Part shown: positions 35,401 through 43,520 of the stretch, piece after piece
How positions within the stretch are numbered: the stretch's first letter is position 1
Layout of the letters: each line of letters opens with the position of its first letter
Assembly: GCA_035571835.1 (NCBI GenBank)
Contig: DATNBU010000027.1
Span: 124,001 to 188,000, forward strand
Direction of reading: 5' to 3'
DNA: 64,000 bases
Origin: Candidatus Limnocylindrales bacterium
GTDB lineage: Bacteria > Desulfobacterota > Binatia > UBA1149 > CAITLU01
Notes under the pieces: generated by a model
Databases searched by the model: none
What the model was told of the DNA's origin: nothing
What the model saw: only the letters and a program-made list of their open reading frames with translations
Program-made: the position numbers and the translations under genes

Positions 35401-36089
35401 ACGACCAGAGCTTCACGTCGTTCTCGAGCTCGTTTGCCATGCTCGGGCTGGCGACAACCGGACAGGCTCTGAGCGTGGATCAGCGCGAGCGCCTCAAGAT
35501 CGAGGCGAAAACCGCCGCCGGCACGTCCGTGCTCGATCTGACCGGCGAAAGGATTCTCAAGGCCGACGTGCCGATCGATGCGAACGAGCTCGTCTATAAA
35601 GGACAAAGCGGCCAGATGTATTTCTACGGCCTCAGCCAGACCGGGTTCGATCACGTTGCCGCCGAGCCGTACGAAGCCGGCCTCGCGATCGAGCGCGAGC
35701 TGCGCAGCGACAAGGGCGACAAGAAGGATGCGTTCGATCTCGAGGACAAGCTCGAGGTCACGCTGTTTCTCAAGGCTTCCGAGCCGCTGACGAGAATGGC
35801 CGTGCTCGAGCTGATCCCGGGCGGCTTCGAGATTGATCTCGGCGACGAAGGCCTCGCGTCGCGGCACTCGCTGCATCCCGGTGCGAACACGTGGGAGCCG
35901 CAGTTCATCGACGTGCAGGAGGACCGCATTGTCTTCTTCGGCGACCTGCCCGCTGACACCGCGACGTTCACGTATCGCCTCAAGCCGCTGAGTCGCGGCA
36001 AGTACACATTTGCCGCCCCATACGCCGAGGGAATGTACGATCCGACCAGGCGCTTTCTCGGCCGGCCGAGCATGGTGGAGGTGCGGTGA
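29484..36089 (+). CDS. Bacterial alpha-2-macroglobulin lipoprotein (YfhM type)
   Basis: 2201 residues from the ATG at 29484. The signal peptide ends at a lipobox LLASAGC, so it is anchored in a membrane. It is a chain of macroglobulin beta domains, including the bait-region-containing MG part (GGVFNSDEAEGLRAMVFSDR, YRPGEESRFGIIVRRRN). The thioester motif CTEQ is at residue 1752, in the alpha-helical thioester domain. It traps foreign proteases in the periplasm through the bait region and covalent thioester. Residues about 771-833 form a very acidic, Ser/Gly-rich insertion not typical of the family. Its stop overlaps the pbpC start by 4 bp, the conserved YfhM-PBP1C arrangement. The 2200-residue length exceeds E. 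coli YfhM (about 1650). Confidence 0.93.
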   Translation: MAFFSPSVNTSFAASFLLALLASAGCDSPPPNLAGRPSPAPNPATEAVAPQAAAKRADIRADLAPFDRYPSGETFPLVFRFTQPLAPADRSAPSNFSQIHVNPARYGAWRWLSDSELAFDPKEAWHPDEQVDVSLHGLVTSDGTQAAGPSFSPESFRVRLPAAAVSLESCEFSIRNRAPLIQFPVVRLRFNYAAAPKRSAEFVHLTLKKGGNEEALQTTVAAWGTTMQIMGPDLFRPELPSVVRFDLEKGLPFLGGGALEKGIDCVLATDPDAWDKAAEAQKPVAPPPPLVVVVADEPAHSYGASGDRREPLVVRFSDAWVRQYVPHGKPKGLTLDKGLTLDPAIPGVWKTDASNEDAIDFVPTSPWPIGQQVSVTVDENVFPAVKFKNPRATFETPRFWASISSTELYTDPENPSVRQVTATLEFSHPTEIGEVERRLSLQMRIEPQKDFTAAASLGFKLEPDPKMPLVYYIRSSSIDLPEERGEVLVELAPGVPPAEGGTPTNHPTSSRVRIPSRREIFRIDSTSLSVVKRDAETSQRILTIDVSEPTALADLQRNLELYLLPDCRDEHLRELCRNREQFGDEGLVTEAVLSQSVPVALAPVPRDETTLPKTFLFSFEAPGKRELFVRVKTGLQSRTQFQLAREYRSIQYAQAFPRDLRVMHEGALLSLSGSRQLGISLCGVPKVEYELARILPRDVHHLITVTSGSFARPTFKSSHIALDQLAERFNYTEDFPDPESGKTYYSSVDFGRFLSTGASPHGLFVLTVREKKDEPKKEGVSQDDSEDDSQGDSEDASDESSGNCKGEEDCSGEDEGEYDDYDGGDSEPSSALSDSRLILLTDLGLLVKDTLAGEHTVFVVSFRSGEPVEGATVKLLGQNGVPVFTATSSADGQVHFPATRDLRNEKVPLVYVVEKGDDYSFLPFGRNDRQLNFSRFETGGVFNSDEAEGLRAMVFSDRGIYRPGEESRFGIIVRRRNLDAAGTNLPLEISLRDPRGIEILRRKFALTDFGFEDFRWKTEGALTGTYSLAVYLVRGRKEDKQALLGSTSFRVDEFQPDKLAVTSRYIEDKPVAPASATAPAAMPGWVSPHGKFDVKVQNLFGTAAVANNVKGTLLVRPWGGTFSEFPQYNFYSRDSVSDLPTQSEDLGELTTGTDGLVHFVPDLTRYSEQAFRLEFAAEAFEKGSGRSVVSTAEALVSSSPHFLGFKADGSLDFIAKGAGRKVSLIAVGPDLKATRLAGARLKLERTTRISALVKLPNGSLEYQLTPKVTTVSESTLDVDAAGSDLLLNTDEPGDYRLHIADASGAELAVVRYLVHGDGNTTFLADRSAEVGIRLSKTSLEPDEELEVSIDTPYVGSGLLTIERDKVYAAQWFKTDTLSSVQRIKVPKGIVGNAYVSVAFVRSLESRDIFAPPLSYGVRPFSIARSEYTTTIDLTVPPEAKPGRDMEVGYKTSNAGRVLVYAVDEGILQFARYKVPAPVSSFVPKRALEVDTYQILDLLLPDHKIVEELSSPGGDEDVGLGKFKNPFARKKRQPMAFWSGILPAGAEGTVKIPIPEDFNGTVRVIAVQVGAGKLGVATTQTVAQHDFVIEPQAPYFVSPGDEFEIGATVANTVKGSGKDVKVALAVTPSSGFEIVGSNDVELVIPEGEDRSFRMRMRARDVLGPQDFRIDASGIDRKETATETVSLRPPQALRTSLQGGIYRPNKDGDNAEKTIAGLRPLYAEHREVSATISSSPLTVGQGLVTYLKQYPYGCTEQLVSSAFPAVIYGADPEIGLSQQDVERFTRRAFQSLSSRQRADGSFGLWDATSYSDVLFSVYAVHFLLEAKERSLEIPEAVYTRAIDWLATLNKQTSYSAYEQLAQAYALYLRARTGERVTTQAQALVAELDRQWQASWRETTIAMFLAATFRQLQMDTEANSLLKKPGQVWHSQGFPWPLSDASVHGSIYAWLSSKHFGKETWMSSLDTVLGVSAMIDDQSFTSFSSSFAMLGLATTGQALSVDQRERLKIEAKTAAGTSVLDLTGERILKADVPIDANELVYKGQSGQMYFYGLSQTGFDHVAAEPYEAGLAIERELRSDKGDKKDAFDLEDKLEVTLFLKASEPLTRMAVLELIPGGFEIDLGDEGLASRHSLHPGANTWEPQFIDVQEDRIVFFGDLPADTATFTYRLKPLSRGKYTFAAPYAEGMYDPTRRFLGRPSMVEVR

Positions 36090-38455
36090 GCGCGAGCCTC
36101 CAGCACATGCTTCGCATGCTGCGGCGGCTCGCTGTCGCAGCGCTTGGCGGCGCGGGAATCGTCGCGCTCGCGTGGCTCGCGCTCGCGCTCGTGCCGCCGC
36201 CGGCGCTCCGAAATCGGGGACAGACACCGATTTCCGGTAGTCAGGGTCTGTCCCCGATTTCCGACGTGCTGTTCGACAGCCGTGGCGATTTGCTGTCGCT
36301 CAGCCTGTCGTACGACGAGCGCTACCGCGTGCCGATCTCGTATGCGGAGCTGCCGAAGGAGGTCGTGCAGGCGACCGTTCTTTACGAGGACCGGCACTTC
36401 TTCGATCACTTCGGCGTCAATCCGTTCTCGCTCGCACGCGGCGCGCTGATGACGGTGGTCGCACCGAAGCGACCGATCGGCGGCTCGACGATCACGATGC
36501 AGCTTGCACGCATGCAGCTTGGTCTCAGCACCCGCAGCATCTACGGCAAGCTGTCGCAGATGTTCTGGGCGCTCGTGCTCGAACGGCACTACACCAAGCA
36601 GCAGATTCTCGAAGCGTACCTCAACGAGGCTCCGTACGGCGCGAACATCGAAGGCATCGGTGCGGCGAGCCTCGTCTACTTCCGCAAACCTGCCGGCCAC
36701 CTGTCCGCCGGCGAGGCCGTCACGTTGGCGGTCCTGCCGCAGAATCCGAGCCTGCGCTGGAAAGCCATCGGTGCGCACGACCTCGATGCTGCACGGCAGT
36801 TGCTCGTCGCGCGACTCGACGCGAACGGCGCAGCGGGCGTTGTCGCCAGAGACTTCCTCTATTCTCCGGCCGACATCCCGGCGGGCGCGCCTCACTTCTT
36901 CCAGCGCGTGCGCGAGCTGTTCCCCGATCGCACCCAGTTCACGAGCAACATCGACCCGGTTCTGCAGCGCGACGCCGAAGACGTGCTGCGGTCGACGCTG
37001 GCAAGTTTCTCGGAGTACGGAGTCCGTAACGGAACCATTCTTGTCGCCGAGCTTCCGGACATGAAGGTCCGTGCGTACGTCGGGTCGGCCGGCTATCTGC
37101 GGCCGGAGATCTCAGGCTACGTCAACGGCCTTGCGGCTCAGCGCTCGCCCGGCTCCCTGCTCAAGCCGTTTCTTTACGGCCTGGCTCTCGATCAGGGCAT
37201 CATCGCGCCGGAAACGATGCTGCGCGACGTCCCGATCCGGCTGTCGTCGTACGTTCCGGAAAACTTCGAGCACAATTTCCTCGGGCCGATCTCTGCCAGC
37301 GATGCGCTGGTGCGAAGCCGCAACATCCCGGCGCTCGAGCTGTTCCGCGCGCTGGCGCCGGGTTCGCTCTACCATCTTCTCGGCGATGCCGGCGTAACCA
37401 GGCTCAAGTCCGAGGAATACTACGGCATCGCGCTCGTGCTCGGCGGTCTCGGCACGACGTCGGAAGAGATCGCGCAGCTCTACGGGGTTCTCGGCAACGG
37501 CGGCGTGATGCAGCCGCTTCGCTTCCTGGACGGCGCGGCGACGGGCAGCGAGGGCAGGAAAGTGCTGTCACCCGAAGCGGCCTTCCTCGTCACCGACATG
37601 CTGTCGCGCAATCCGCCGGCGCTCGGAAAATTCCGCGAGCAGCACATCCCGTGGAAGACCGGGACTTCCTACGGATCGAGAGACGCATGGGCAGTCGGTC
37701 TCGTCGGCACGCACGTGGTTGCGGTCTGGCTCGGCGAGTTCGACGGAAAGCCGAATCCGAATCTGGTCGGTCGCGACGTTGCCGGGCCGGTCTTCTTTTC
37801 CGTCGTCGACCGACTGCGCACGCACGGCATCGTTCCGGTTCCTCCGGATCCTGCTGCGCTCAATCTCAAGAAGGTCGAGGTGTGCGCTCTGTCCGGCGCC
37901 CTTCCGGGTCCGGACTGTCCGCACCGCAAGCAGAGCTGGTTCATTCCCGGAGTGTCACCGATCGCAAGCTGCCGGATCCATCGCAAGGTCGAAGTGGACG
38001 AGGCGAGCGGCCTTCGCGTCTGTCCGGGCGAGCGCGGCGGAACGGGCCGCGTCTACGAGTTCTGGGACAGCGCAATGCAAAAGCTGTTCGTGCAGGCCGG
38101 CCTGCGGCGCGCAACGCCGCCGGCTTACGAGCCGCGCTGCGGGATTCCGGCTTCGGATGCCGAGGAGATCCGCATCGTCAGTCCGGAACAGCATGTGGAG
38201 TACCGGCTCGAGCCGCATCGCGGCCTGGAGCTGGAGCTTGTGGCGTCGGTTCCGGCGGATGCGAAGCAGCTTTACTGGTTCGCCGGCGACGAGCTGATCG
38301 GCCAGGTCGATCCTTCGCGCTCGCTTCACTGGAAAGCGAGGGTCGGGACGTTCCTTTTCCGTGCCGTCGACGATCGCGGGCGTGCGAGCTCGGTGCGGGT
38401 TCGCGTGCTGCCGCAGACAGGAGACGACGCGACCGGGTTTACGCCGCCGGCGTAA
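36086..38455 (+). CDS. pbpC: Penicillin-binding protein 1C
   Basis: 789 residues from GTG 36086, overlapping the alpha-2-macroglobulin stop (GTGA). One membrane anchor (LAVAALGGAGIVALAWLALAL) is followed by the glycosyltransferase domain (LYEDRHFFDHFGVNPFS, GGSTITMQLARM) and the transpeptidase domain with catalytic Ser357 in SPGSLLKP, the SRN motif and KTGTS. A C-terminal BiPBP_C-like beta domain ends the protein. It polymerises and cross-links peptidoglycan; paired with alpha-2-macroglobulin it is thought to repair wall damage after attack. Residues 43-60 (NRGQTPISGSQGLSPISD), just after the anchor, are encoded by a REP-like palindrome (36211-36260) inserted in frame. Confidence 0.95.
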   Translation: MSASLQHMLRMLRRLAVAALGGAGIVALAWLALALVPPPALRNRGQTPISGSQGLSPISDVLFDSRGDLLSLSLSYDERYRVPISYAELPKEVVQATVLYEDRHFFDHFGVNPFSLARGALMTVVAPKRPIGGSTITMQLARMQLGLSTRSIYGKLSQMFWALVLERHYTKQQILEAYLNEAPYGANIEGIGAASLVYFRKPAGHLSAGEAVTLAVLPQNPSLRWKAIGAHDLDAARQLLVARLDANGAAGVVARDFLYSPADIPAGAPHFFQRVRELFPDRTQFTSNIDPVLQRDAEDVLRSTLASFSEYGVRNGTILVAELPDMKVRAYVGSAGYLRPEISGYVNGLAAQRSPGSLLKPFLYGLALDQGIIAPETMLRDVPIRLSSYVPENFEHNFLGPISASDALVRSRNIPALELFRALAPGSLYHLLGDAGVTRLKSEEYYGIALVLGGLGTTSEEIAQLYGVLGNGGVMQPLRFLDGAATGSEGRKVLSPEAAFLVTDMLSRNPPALGKFREQHIPWKTGTSYGSRDAWAVGLVGTHVVAVWLGEFDGKPNPNLVGRDVAGPVFFSVVDRLRTHGIVPVPPDPAALNLKKVEVCALSGALPGPDCPHRKQSWFIPGVSPIASCRIHRKVEVDEASGLRVCPGERGGTGRVYEFWDSAMQKLFVQAGLRRATPPAYEPRCGIPASDAEEIRIVSPEQHVEYRLEPHRGLELELVASVPADAKQLYWFAGDELIGQVDPSRSLHWKARVGTFLFRAVDDRGRASSVRVRVLPQTGDDATGFTPPA
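36211..36260. repeat. REP-like palindrome, copy 2, inside pbpC
   Basis: 15-bp perfect outer arms (36211-36225 and 36246-36260, AAATCGGGGACAGAC) surround a 20-nt centre. The core matches copy 1 at 20028-20077. It lies in frame in the juxtamembrane linker of pbpC and introduces no stop codon. Confidence 0.8.
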
Positions 38456-38461
38456 ACTCGC

Positions 38462-38494
38462 GCGGCGGGCGCCATTGGCCATGGCGCCCGCCGC
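38462..38494. terminator. Bidirectional hairpin between pbpC and the DUF11 gene
   Basis: A perfect 14-bp GC-rich stem (38462-38475 with 38481-38494) and a 5-nt loop lie between the two convergent stop codons (38455 and 38517). There is no T-tract on either side. It probably ends transcription from both directions. Confidence 0.6.
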
Positions 38495-38516
38495 CCAGCA
38501 CTCGCGCTGGTGGTCG

Positions 38517-40844
38517 TCAGAACTTGCCCTTGACCGACAACGTACTCGAAGCGACGTTGTCGTACGGGTAATCGTAGAACATGCCGTCGGCGCTGACGGA
38601 TACGTTGTTGGTGACGGAAGAGCATTTCTTGCACGTCAGCTGGACCGTGAACGTGAAGAACTGCGTCACGCCCGGATCGAGCTGGCCGATCGAGCACACG
38701 ACCGTCCCGCCGAACAAATCGCAGCCGGAATCCGCTGAAACGAACGTCGTTCCGGGCGGCAGGTTGTCGGTGAGCTCGACGTTGCTCAGCGAGGACGGTC
38801 CGCTGTTCCCACCGCCGATCGTGTAGTCGATCAGCTTCTTTCCCTTGACGCGCATCTTCGTCGCGGTTTTCGACGCGGACAGGCTGGCCAGTGTCACGTC
38901 GGCGGTCGAGAATGCGAGTCCTCTCGACTGGTGCGACATCGAACCGAGGAACGACGAATCGGACGGGCTGCCTGCGCCCGGGATGGTCACGCGATACAAC
39001 TCACCGAAGGATGCAACGAGCAGCGTGATCGTGCCGCCGACGTCGGATTCCACTGCCACGCCCGTTGGTTCCCTGTACAGAATCGACGTGTCGACGGTCG
39101 TGCCGCCGCACGGATCGCTCGCGCTTCCCGGGAACTGGGACGGATCGATGATCTGTACCTGGATAAAGCAGTCGTTCGGGCAGATCTCCGTCGTCATGTA
39201 GATGAGCCCGCCTGAGAACGTCATCGCGCCACCGAAACCCTCGGGCAGCGTGCATACGGCGGTCATCGTGGCGTCGGTCGGATCGACGGTGAACAGCGTG
39301 CGGAAGTTGGGGCCGCTGTTGCCGGTTCTGGCGTAAAGCGTGTCCTGGTCGGCGCCGAACGTGATCGAGGAGACGCGGTAGTCACCGAAGCTGCCGATGA
39401 GCGTCGCCTCGCCCGTCGCCGGGTCGATCGTCGCGAGCAGACGGCCCTGCGAAGAATCGAGCCCTGCGAACATCGTCCCGGTCTCCGGCTGCACGGTGAG
39501 GCCGTTGCCGCCGGTCAGATCGTACCCGTCGAGGGTTATGCTCATGGCCATGTCGATCAGGAAGAACGTGGGATCGACCACCCAGAGCCGGTTCGTGTCG
39601 CGATCGAGCGAAAAGAGCTTGGGAACGAGTACGTCGGGCGTGAGTGCGGCGTAGGTGTCACCGGCCTCGTCGCCCGAGCCCGGCACGGAATCGGGATCGT
39701 AGGAATCCGACGTGGCGACTTCGGCAACGTTCGTGTACTGACCGGGCGCGTTGAGGACGGTTGCCGTAATGTCGATCGTCGCAAACGCGCCCCCGCTGGC
39801 GATCGTTCCGATCGTCCAGACGCCCGTGCCGTCGTCGTAAGTGCCGTCGCCGCTGCTCGAAACGTAGGAGTAGCCGGCCGGTAGAAGATCGGAGACGGTC
39901 ACGTTGTCCGCCGCATCGGGGCCGTCGTTCGTCACCGTGAGCGTGAAGACGACGTCGGTGCCGATGACCGGGTTCGGAACATCGACGTCCTTGCTCAGGC
40001 TGAGGTCGGATACCGGCGGCGGAGTCAGGACGCCGCGATCGAACGTGATCGCGCCCATGTTGGGGACGGTGTTCGATCCGATGAAGGTCGCCTGGCCGCT
40101 CGTCGGGTCGATTGTGTACAGAAAGAAGCCCTGCGAGTTGCGGTCACCCGAGAACATCACGTCGTTCTGGTCGAACGCGAGGAAGTTTTTCAGATCCTCC
40201 AGGATATCGACGAAGCCGAAGGATTTCGCGGTGTACTGATTGATGCGGTAAAGCTCGTTCGTCATCTTCAGATACAGATGACCTTTCGAGTCGGACGCGA
40301 GGCCGGTCCGGAACGTGCTGAGATCTCCGAAGTCCACGCGCGTACCCGTGCCGGTTGTCGTGTCGATGATCCACAGGCTGTCGCCGTCGAATTCGTTCCA
40401 GGCATACAGCGTTCCAAACGGATCGAACGTGATGTCGGGGAACTGGCCGCTGATGCTGCCCTGCGTGCCCACGACGGTTGCTGCCCCTGTAGCCGGGTCG
40501 ATCGTCAGCAGCGTTGCGTCGCCTTCGTCCGAGCATGCCGTATCGACTCCGTTCATCACCGCGTACATCACACCGGTGGACGGATGCACGGCAAGACCCG
40601 TGATGTGCCGTGCCTGCGTGCCTCCAATCATGACGGGACCGACGAGCGTCGCTGCGCCTGTGGTCGGGTCGAGCGTGTACAGGGCGGATAGTGTCCCGCC
40701 GCAGGATCCCTGCGCCGCCGGTCCGGCGCCGGTGACCCCATAAAGCGTCCCGACGGCTGCATGCGCCCGTCCGCTGAATGCGAAAGTGGAAAGGATGGCG
40801 ACTGCGGCCACGGCCATTTGTGAGAAGCGTCGCGTGTTCATCAT
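38517..40844 (-). CDS. Secreted DUF11-repeat surface protein with propeller-like domain
   Basis: 775 residues from the first of two adjacent ATGs (40844), with GGAG 5 bp upstream. A signal peptide covers residues 1-28 (VAAVAILSTFAFSGRAHA). Residues 30-280 are a beta-propeller-like region with repeating LYTLDPTTGAATLVG, LLTIDPATGAATVVG and LYTIDPTSGQATFIG blades. A DUF11 domain follows (LSLSKDVDVPNPVIGTDVV), then a second propeller-like part, and a second DUF11-type domain near the C-terminus ending with CKKCSSVTNNVSVSADG. DUF11 modules are common on cell-surface or adhesin-like proteins. There is no sorting signal or membrane anchor at the C-terminus. The function is unknown. Confidence 0.82.
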   Translation of the reverse strand: MMNTRRFSQMAVAAVAILSTFAFSGRAHAAVGTLYGVTGAGPAAQGSCGGTLSALYTLDPTTGAATLVGPVMIGGTQARHITGLAVHPSTGVMYAVMNGVDTACSDEGDATLLTIDPATGAATVVGTQGSISGQFPDITFDPFGTLYAWNEFDGDSLWIIDTTTGTGTRVDFGDLSTFRTGLASDSKGHLYLKMTNELYRINQYTAKSFGFVDILEDLKNFLAFDQNDVMFSGDRNSQGFFLYTIDPTSGQATFIGSNTVPNMGAITFDRGVLTPPPVSDLSLSKDVDVPNPVIGTDVVFTLTVTNDGPDAADNVTVSDLLPAGYSYVSSSGDGTYDDGTGVWTIGTIASGGAFATIDITATVLNAPGQYTNVAEVATSDSYDPDSVPGSGDEAGDTYAALTPDVLVPKLFSLDRDTNRLWVVDPTFFLIDMAMSITLDGYDLTGGNGLTVQPETGTMFAGLDSSQGRLLATIDPATGEATLIGSFGDYRVSSITFGADQDTLYARTGNSGPNFRTLFTVDPTDATMTAVCTLPEGFGGAMTFSGGLIYMTTEICPNDCFIQVQIIDPSQFPGSASDPCGGTTVDTSILYREPTGVAVESDVGGTITLLVASFGELYRVTIPGAGSPSDSSFLGSMSHQSRGLAFSTADVTLASLSASKTATKMRVKGKKLIDYTIGGGNSGPSSLSNVELTDNLPPGTTFVSADSGCDLFGGTVVCSIGQLDPGVTQFFTFTVQLTCKKCSSVTNNVSVSADGMFYDYPYDNVASSTLSVKGKF

Positions 40845-41002
40845 TGGAGTCTCCGTTGGGTTAAAGAAAATTCCCGCCAACGGGAGCCGTTTAGATGCCC
40901 GAATCACGCGAGTCAATAATTTCGGGCGTCGTGCCGTCACGTACGACGCGATCGGGTATGACCACGGACCGAACCGAATTTCGGGAACGTCTTCCGCCGT
41001 AT

Positions 41003-41347
41003 TCAGAACCGCGACGTCGCCTCCAGCTTGCCGCTTTTTCCAACCACGACGGTCAGCTTGGTCATGCACGGAAGACAGAACACGCGGTCGCCCGGCTGCA
41101 GCTCCTGGGTAGATCGAATCACCACTTTGCAGACAGGGCAGAGGACTTCGTTCGGCGCGAGCACGTCTGTTTGGCCGCCCCACTTTCGATAGAAACGGCG
41201 CATCTTCTTCGGCACTTCGTTAAAGCCCGTGTCTTCGAGGACATAGCGGCGCCGTTCGCCTTCATGGACGAGCGTCAGCAGCGGCTCGCCGCCGCACAGG
41301 AGCGTGAACGCGCGCTCCTGGGTTGCCAGGCTCGGATTCGGTTCCAT
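41003..41347 (-). CDS. Small zinc-ribbon protein
   Basis: 114 residues, starting 21 bp after the diiron gene stop, so co-transcribed with it. The N-terminal half (RAFTLLCGGEPLLTLVHEGE) is beta-rich. The second half has two Cys pairs, CPVC (about 70) and CLPC (about 91), spaced like a zinc ribbon or rubredoxin-like site. It could be a metal-binding partner or electron carrier for the upstream diiron protein (inference). No named family was recognised. Confidence 0.65.
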   Translation of the reverse strand: MEPNPSLATQERAFTLLCGGEPLLTLVHEGERRRYVLEDTGFNEVPKKMRRFYRKWGGQTDVLAPNEVLCPVCKVVIRSTQELQPGDRVFCLPCMTKLTVVVGKSGKLEATSRF

Positions 41348-41368
41348 GGCTCTTCTCCCTCTTTACGC

Positions 41369-42241
41369 TTACGGGCGCGGCGGCGACTGGTAGTCGAGAC
41401 CGATGCGCGCGAGCCGCGTCTTGAACTCACCGAGCACCGTATCGGCGAGCAGGCCTTCCATCTGTTCCGGCGACATGACGCCGAGGTCCGCGCCCTGGTA
41501 CGACGAATGGCTTCGCTCGCGGCCGATGCGGTCGAGCTCCTCGGCCGTGCGGTTGCCGCGGAACGCGTCGGCAAAGGTCGCGAGCATGTACCACGACATG
41601 TCGCGCTGCATGTTTTCGATTTCGCGCTTCTTTTCGGGGTGCTGCTTGAGCAGCGATCCGATGCGGTTCTCGCCGAAGCCGACGTGACGGCGCTCGTCGG
41701 CGATCGTCCCGGTAAGAACGTGCGCGAACTTGGGATTCATTTCCTTGTTCATGGCCTGCATCATCTCGAACACGCTGAAGGCCATGCCCTCGAGGACGAT
41801 GTTCTGGCCGACGACGCCGGCGATGAAATCCCGGCGATGGACCTTGTCGAGAAGCACTTCGGCGAATTTGATGAGGTTCGGATTGGCGAAGTGCAGGATC
41901 GTCGATTCGAGATCGGCTCTTTTTACGCCGAGGTCATAGAGCCGCTGCGTGAAGACCTCGACATGGCGGGCTTCGTCGAGGGTCTGGGTGGCCAGGAAAC
42001 GCTTGCTCGCTTCGTCGGGCGCCGCGTTGATCAGGCCGGACGACGCGGCAAGGGCGCAGCGCTCGCCGACGACGAGCTGTACGGTGCTGCGGATCGCGTC
42101 TTCGCGCAGCACGTCGTTTTCGAGCAGGAACTCCGGCTCGGTCTCGCCGTCCGGATGACCGAACACCGTGTCCTCGAGGTAGCCCTGGGGACAGGACTCG
42201 AGCCATCGCTGGATGGAGTAGCCGCTCAGAAAATCGCTCAT
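41369..42241 (-). CDS. Ferritin-like diiron protein (oxygenase-type)
   Basis: 290 residues; the ATG at 42241 follows GGGAGCC. A helical bundle with carboxylate/His motifs: an ERCALAAS helix, DEARH (89-93), an EGMAFSVFEMMQAMN helix, and DERRHVGFGE later. This ExxH pairing is that of class Ib R2/ferritin-like diiron proteins such as AurF/CmlI-like N-oxygenases and R2lox. It activates O2 for oxidation of an unknown substrate. It is followed by a zinc-ribbon gene and is divergent from a VOC-family gene 235 bp away. Confidence 0.75.
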   Translation of the reverse strand: MSDFLSGYSIQRWLESCPQGYLEDTVFGHPDGETEPEFLLENDVLREDAIRSTVQLVVGERCALAASSGLINAAPDEASKRFLATQTLDEARHVEVFTQRLYDLGVKRADLESTILHFANPNLIKFAEVLLDKVHRRDFIAGVVGQNIVLEGMAFSVFEMMQAMNKEMNPKFAHVLTGTIADERRHVGFGENRIGSLLKQHPEKKREIENMQRDMSWYMLATFADAFRGNRTAEELDRIGRERSHSSYQGADLGVMSPEQMEGLLADTVLGEFKTRLARIGLDYQSPPRP

Positions 42242-42476
42242 TGGAAGGCTCCCGGCATACGGTTGGGCCGCCGGCGATCGGCGACATCTGCCGGTGATTT
42301 GCAAAGGTCATTCCGCTGCGATTTGCGCGGTGGATGCGGGGCGGCGCCCGGGCGTCGTTCCCGCCAGTGCGAAAGGATTCGGGGCGGGTTTGCAGGTTCG
42401 CGAAATCGATTGGAGTCGGCGCCCCGAGGCTGAACGGTTGTGCCGGCGCGGCACCCTCTTCCAGGAGAAGACCACG

Positions 42477-43001
42477 ATGAGCCGTATTTTTGGTGCAATC
42501 CGTCAGAACGGTTACGTGGTGCGGGACATCCGTGGCGCCATGGACCACTGGGTCAACGTGATGGGCGTCGGTCCCTGGTTCTATTTCGATCGGGTGAAGG
42601 TCGACTATTTCCGGCATCACGGCCGGCCGTCGGACGTCGAGATGAGTATCGCGCTCGCCAACTCCGGCGACCTTCAGATCGAGCTCATCCAGCAGAGAAA
42701 CGACGCGCCGTCGATGTACAGGGAATTCCTCGACTCCGGCCGCGAAGGGCTTCAGCACGTCGCGTACTGGACGAAAGACTATCAGGCGCTTTACGACCGC
42801 GCGTTATCTCTCGGTTACAAGGTCGGGCACGAAGGCCAGATCGGCGGCGAGCTCGGTCGCTTTGCGTACTTCGACACGCAGCTTCATCCGGGCACCGTCG
42901 TCGAGCTGTCCGACATCAGCGGACCCAAGGGTGCGTTCTTCGACCTCGTGCGGCAGATGTCGATTGACTGGGACGGCTCGCAGCCGGTCCGGCCGATGTG
43001 A
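42477..43001 (+). CDS. VOC/glyoxalase-superfamily protein
   Basis: 174 residues; the ATG at 42477 has AGGAG about 8 bp upstream. It opens MSRIFGAIRQNGYVVRDIRG and shows the paired beta-alpha-beta-beta-beta repeats of vicinal-oxygen-chelate enzymes: GYVVRDIRGAMDHWVNVMGVG, then IELIQQRND, then LQHVAYWTKDYQAL, and GTVVELSD at the end. The pattern is close to methylmalonyl-CoA epimerase-like and bleomycin-resistance-like members. The substrate is unknown. Confidence 0.82.
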   Translation: MSRIFGAIRQNGYVVRDIRGAMDHWVNVMGVGPWFYFDRVKVDYFRHHGRPSDVEMSIALANSGDLQIELIQQRNDAPSMYREFLDSGREGLQHVAYWTKDYQALYDRALSLGYKVGHEGQIGGELGRFAYFDTQLHPGTVVELSDISGPKGAFFDLVRQMSIDWDGSQPVRPM

Positions 43002-43058
43002 AGCGACGAGAAGTTCGTTGCGGTCCGTTCGCAGGAGGCCCGTCGTCGGGTAACAGGC

Positions 43059-43520
43059 ATGCCGGGTATCAGGACATTCGCGATCGTCTGCGCGACATCG
43101 CTCGTTGCGATGATCGCTATGGGTCCGATCACGGCTCTGATCGGCATCTCGCTGGAAAGCGGCCGTCCTCAGCTGGTCGGGATCGCAATTCTGTTTACCT
43201 TGTTCGTCGTGTTCGGCCTGAGCGCAGTCGCGCTCATGGTCAAGCTCGTGCTCTCGGCTCATGTTGCGGCCGGCAACGCCGACTCCCCGCTTGTTCGCGC
43301 GCTTCGAAATCACGAGACGGGCGTGATCGTGGCGTTCTGGAGCCTGATCGTTGTGGGACTCGCGCTTGCGGTTCCGGCAGCGATCCTCGACGGCGCGATG
43401 GGTCCCGAACCGGCGCGCCGACTTCACGAGTGGCTGCCGCCGGCCACCCGCCGAACATCCGGCAATGATCGACCCGCCGATTCCAGAGTCACGGCGAGCG
43501 CGCGAAGAATGTCTGCTTAG
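43059..43520 (+). CDS. Small membrane protein of unknown function
   Basis: 153 residues from the ATG at 43059; the ribosome site is weak. Three hydrophobic spans are visible: TFAIVCATSLVAMIAMGPIT, LVGIAILFTLFVVFGLSAVAL and VIVAFWSLIVVGLALAVPAAI. A basic, Ser/Arg-rich tail follows. No family was recognised; the start and the reality of the last 30 residues are uncertain. Confidence 0.6.
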   Translation: MPGIRTFAIVCATSLVAMIAMGPITALIGISLESGRPQLVGIAILFTLFVVFGLSAVALMVKLVLSAHVAAGNADSPLVRALRNHETGVIVAFWSLIVVGLALAVPAAILDGAMGPEPARRLHEWLPPATRRTSGNDRPADSRVTASARRMSA

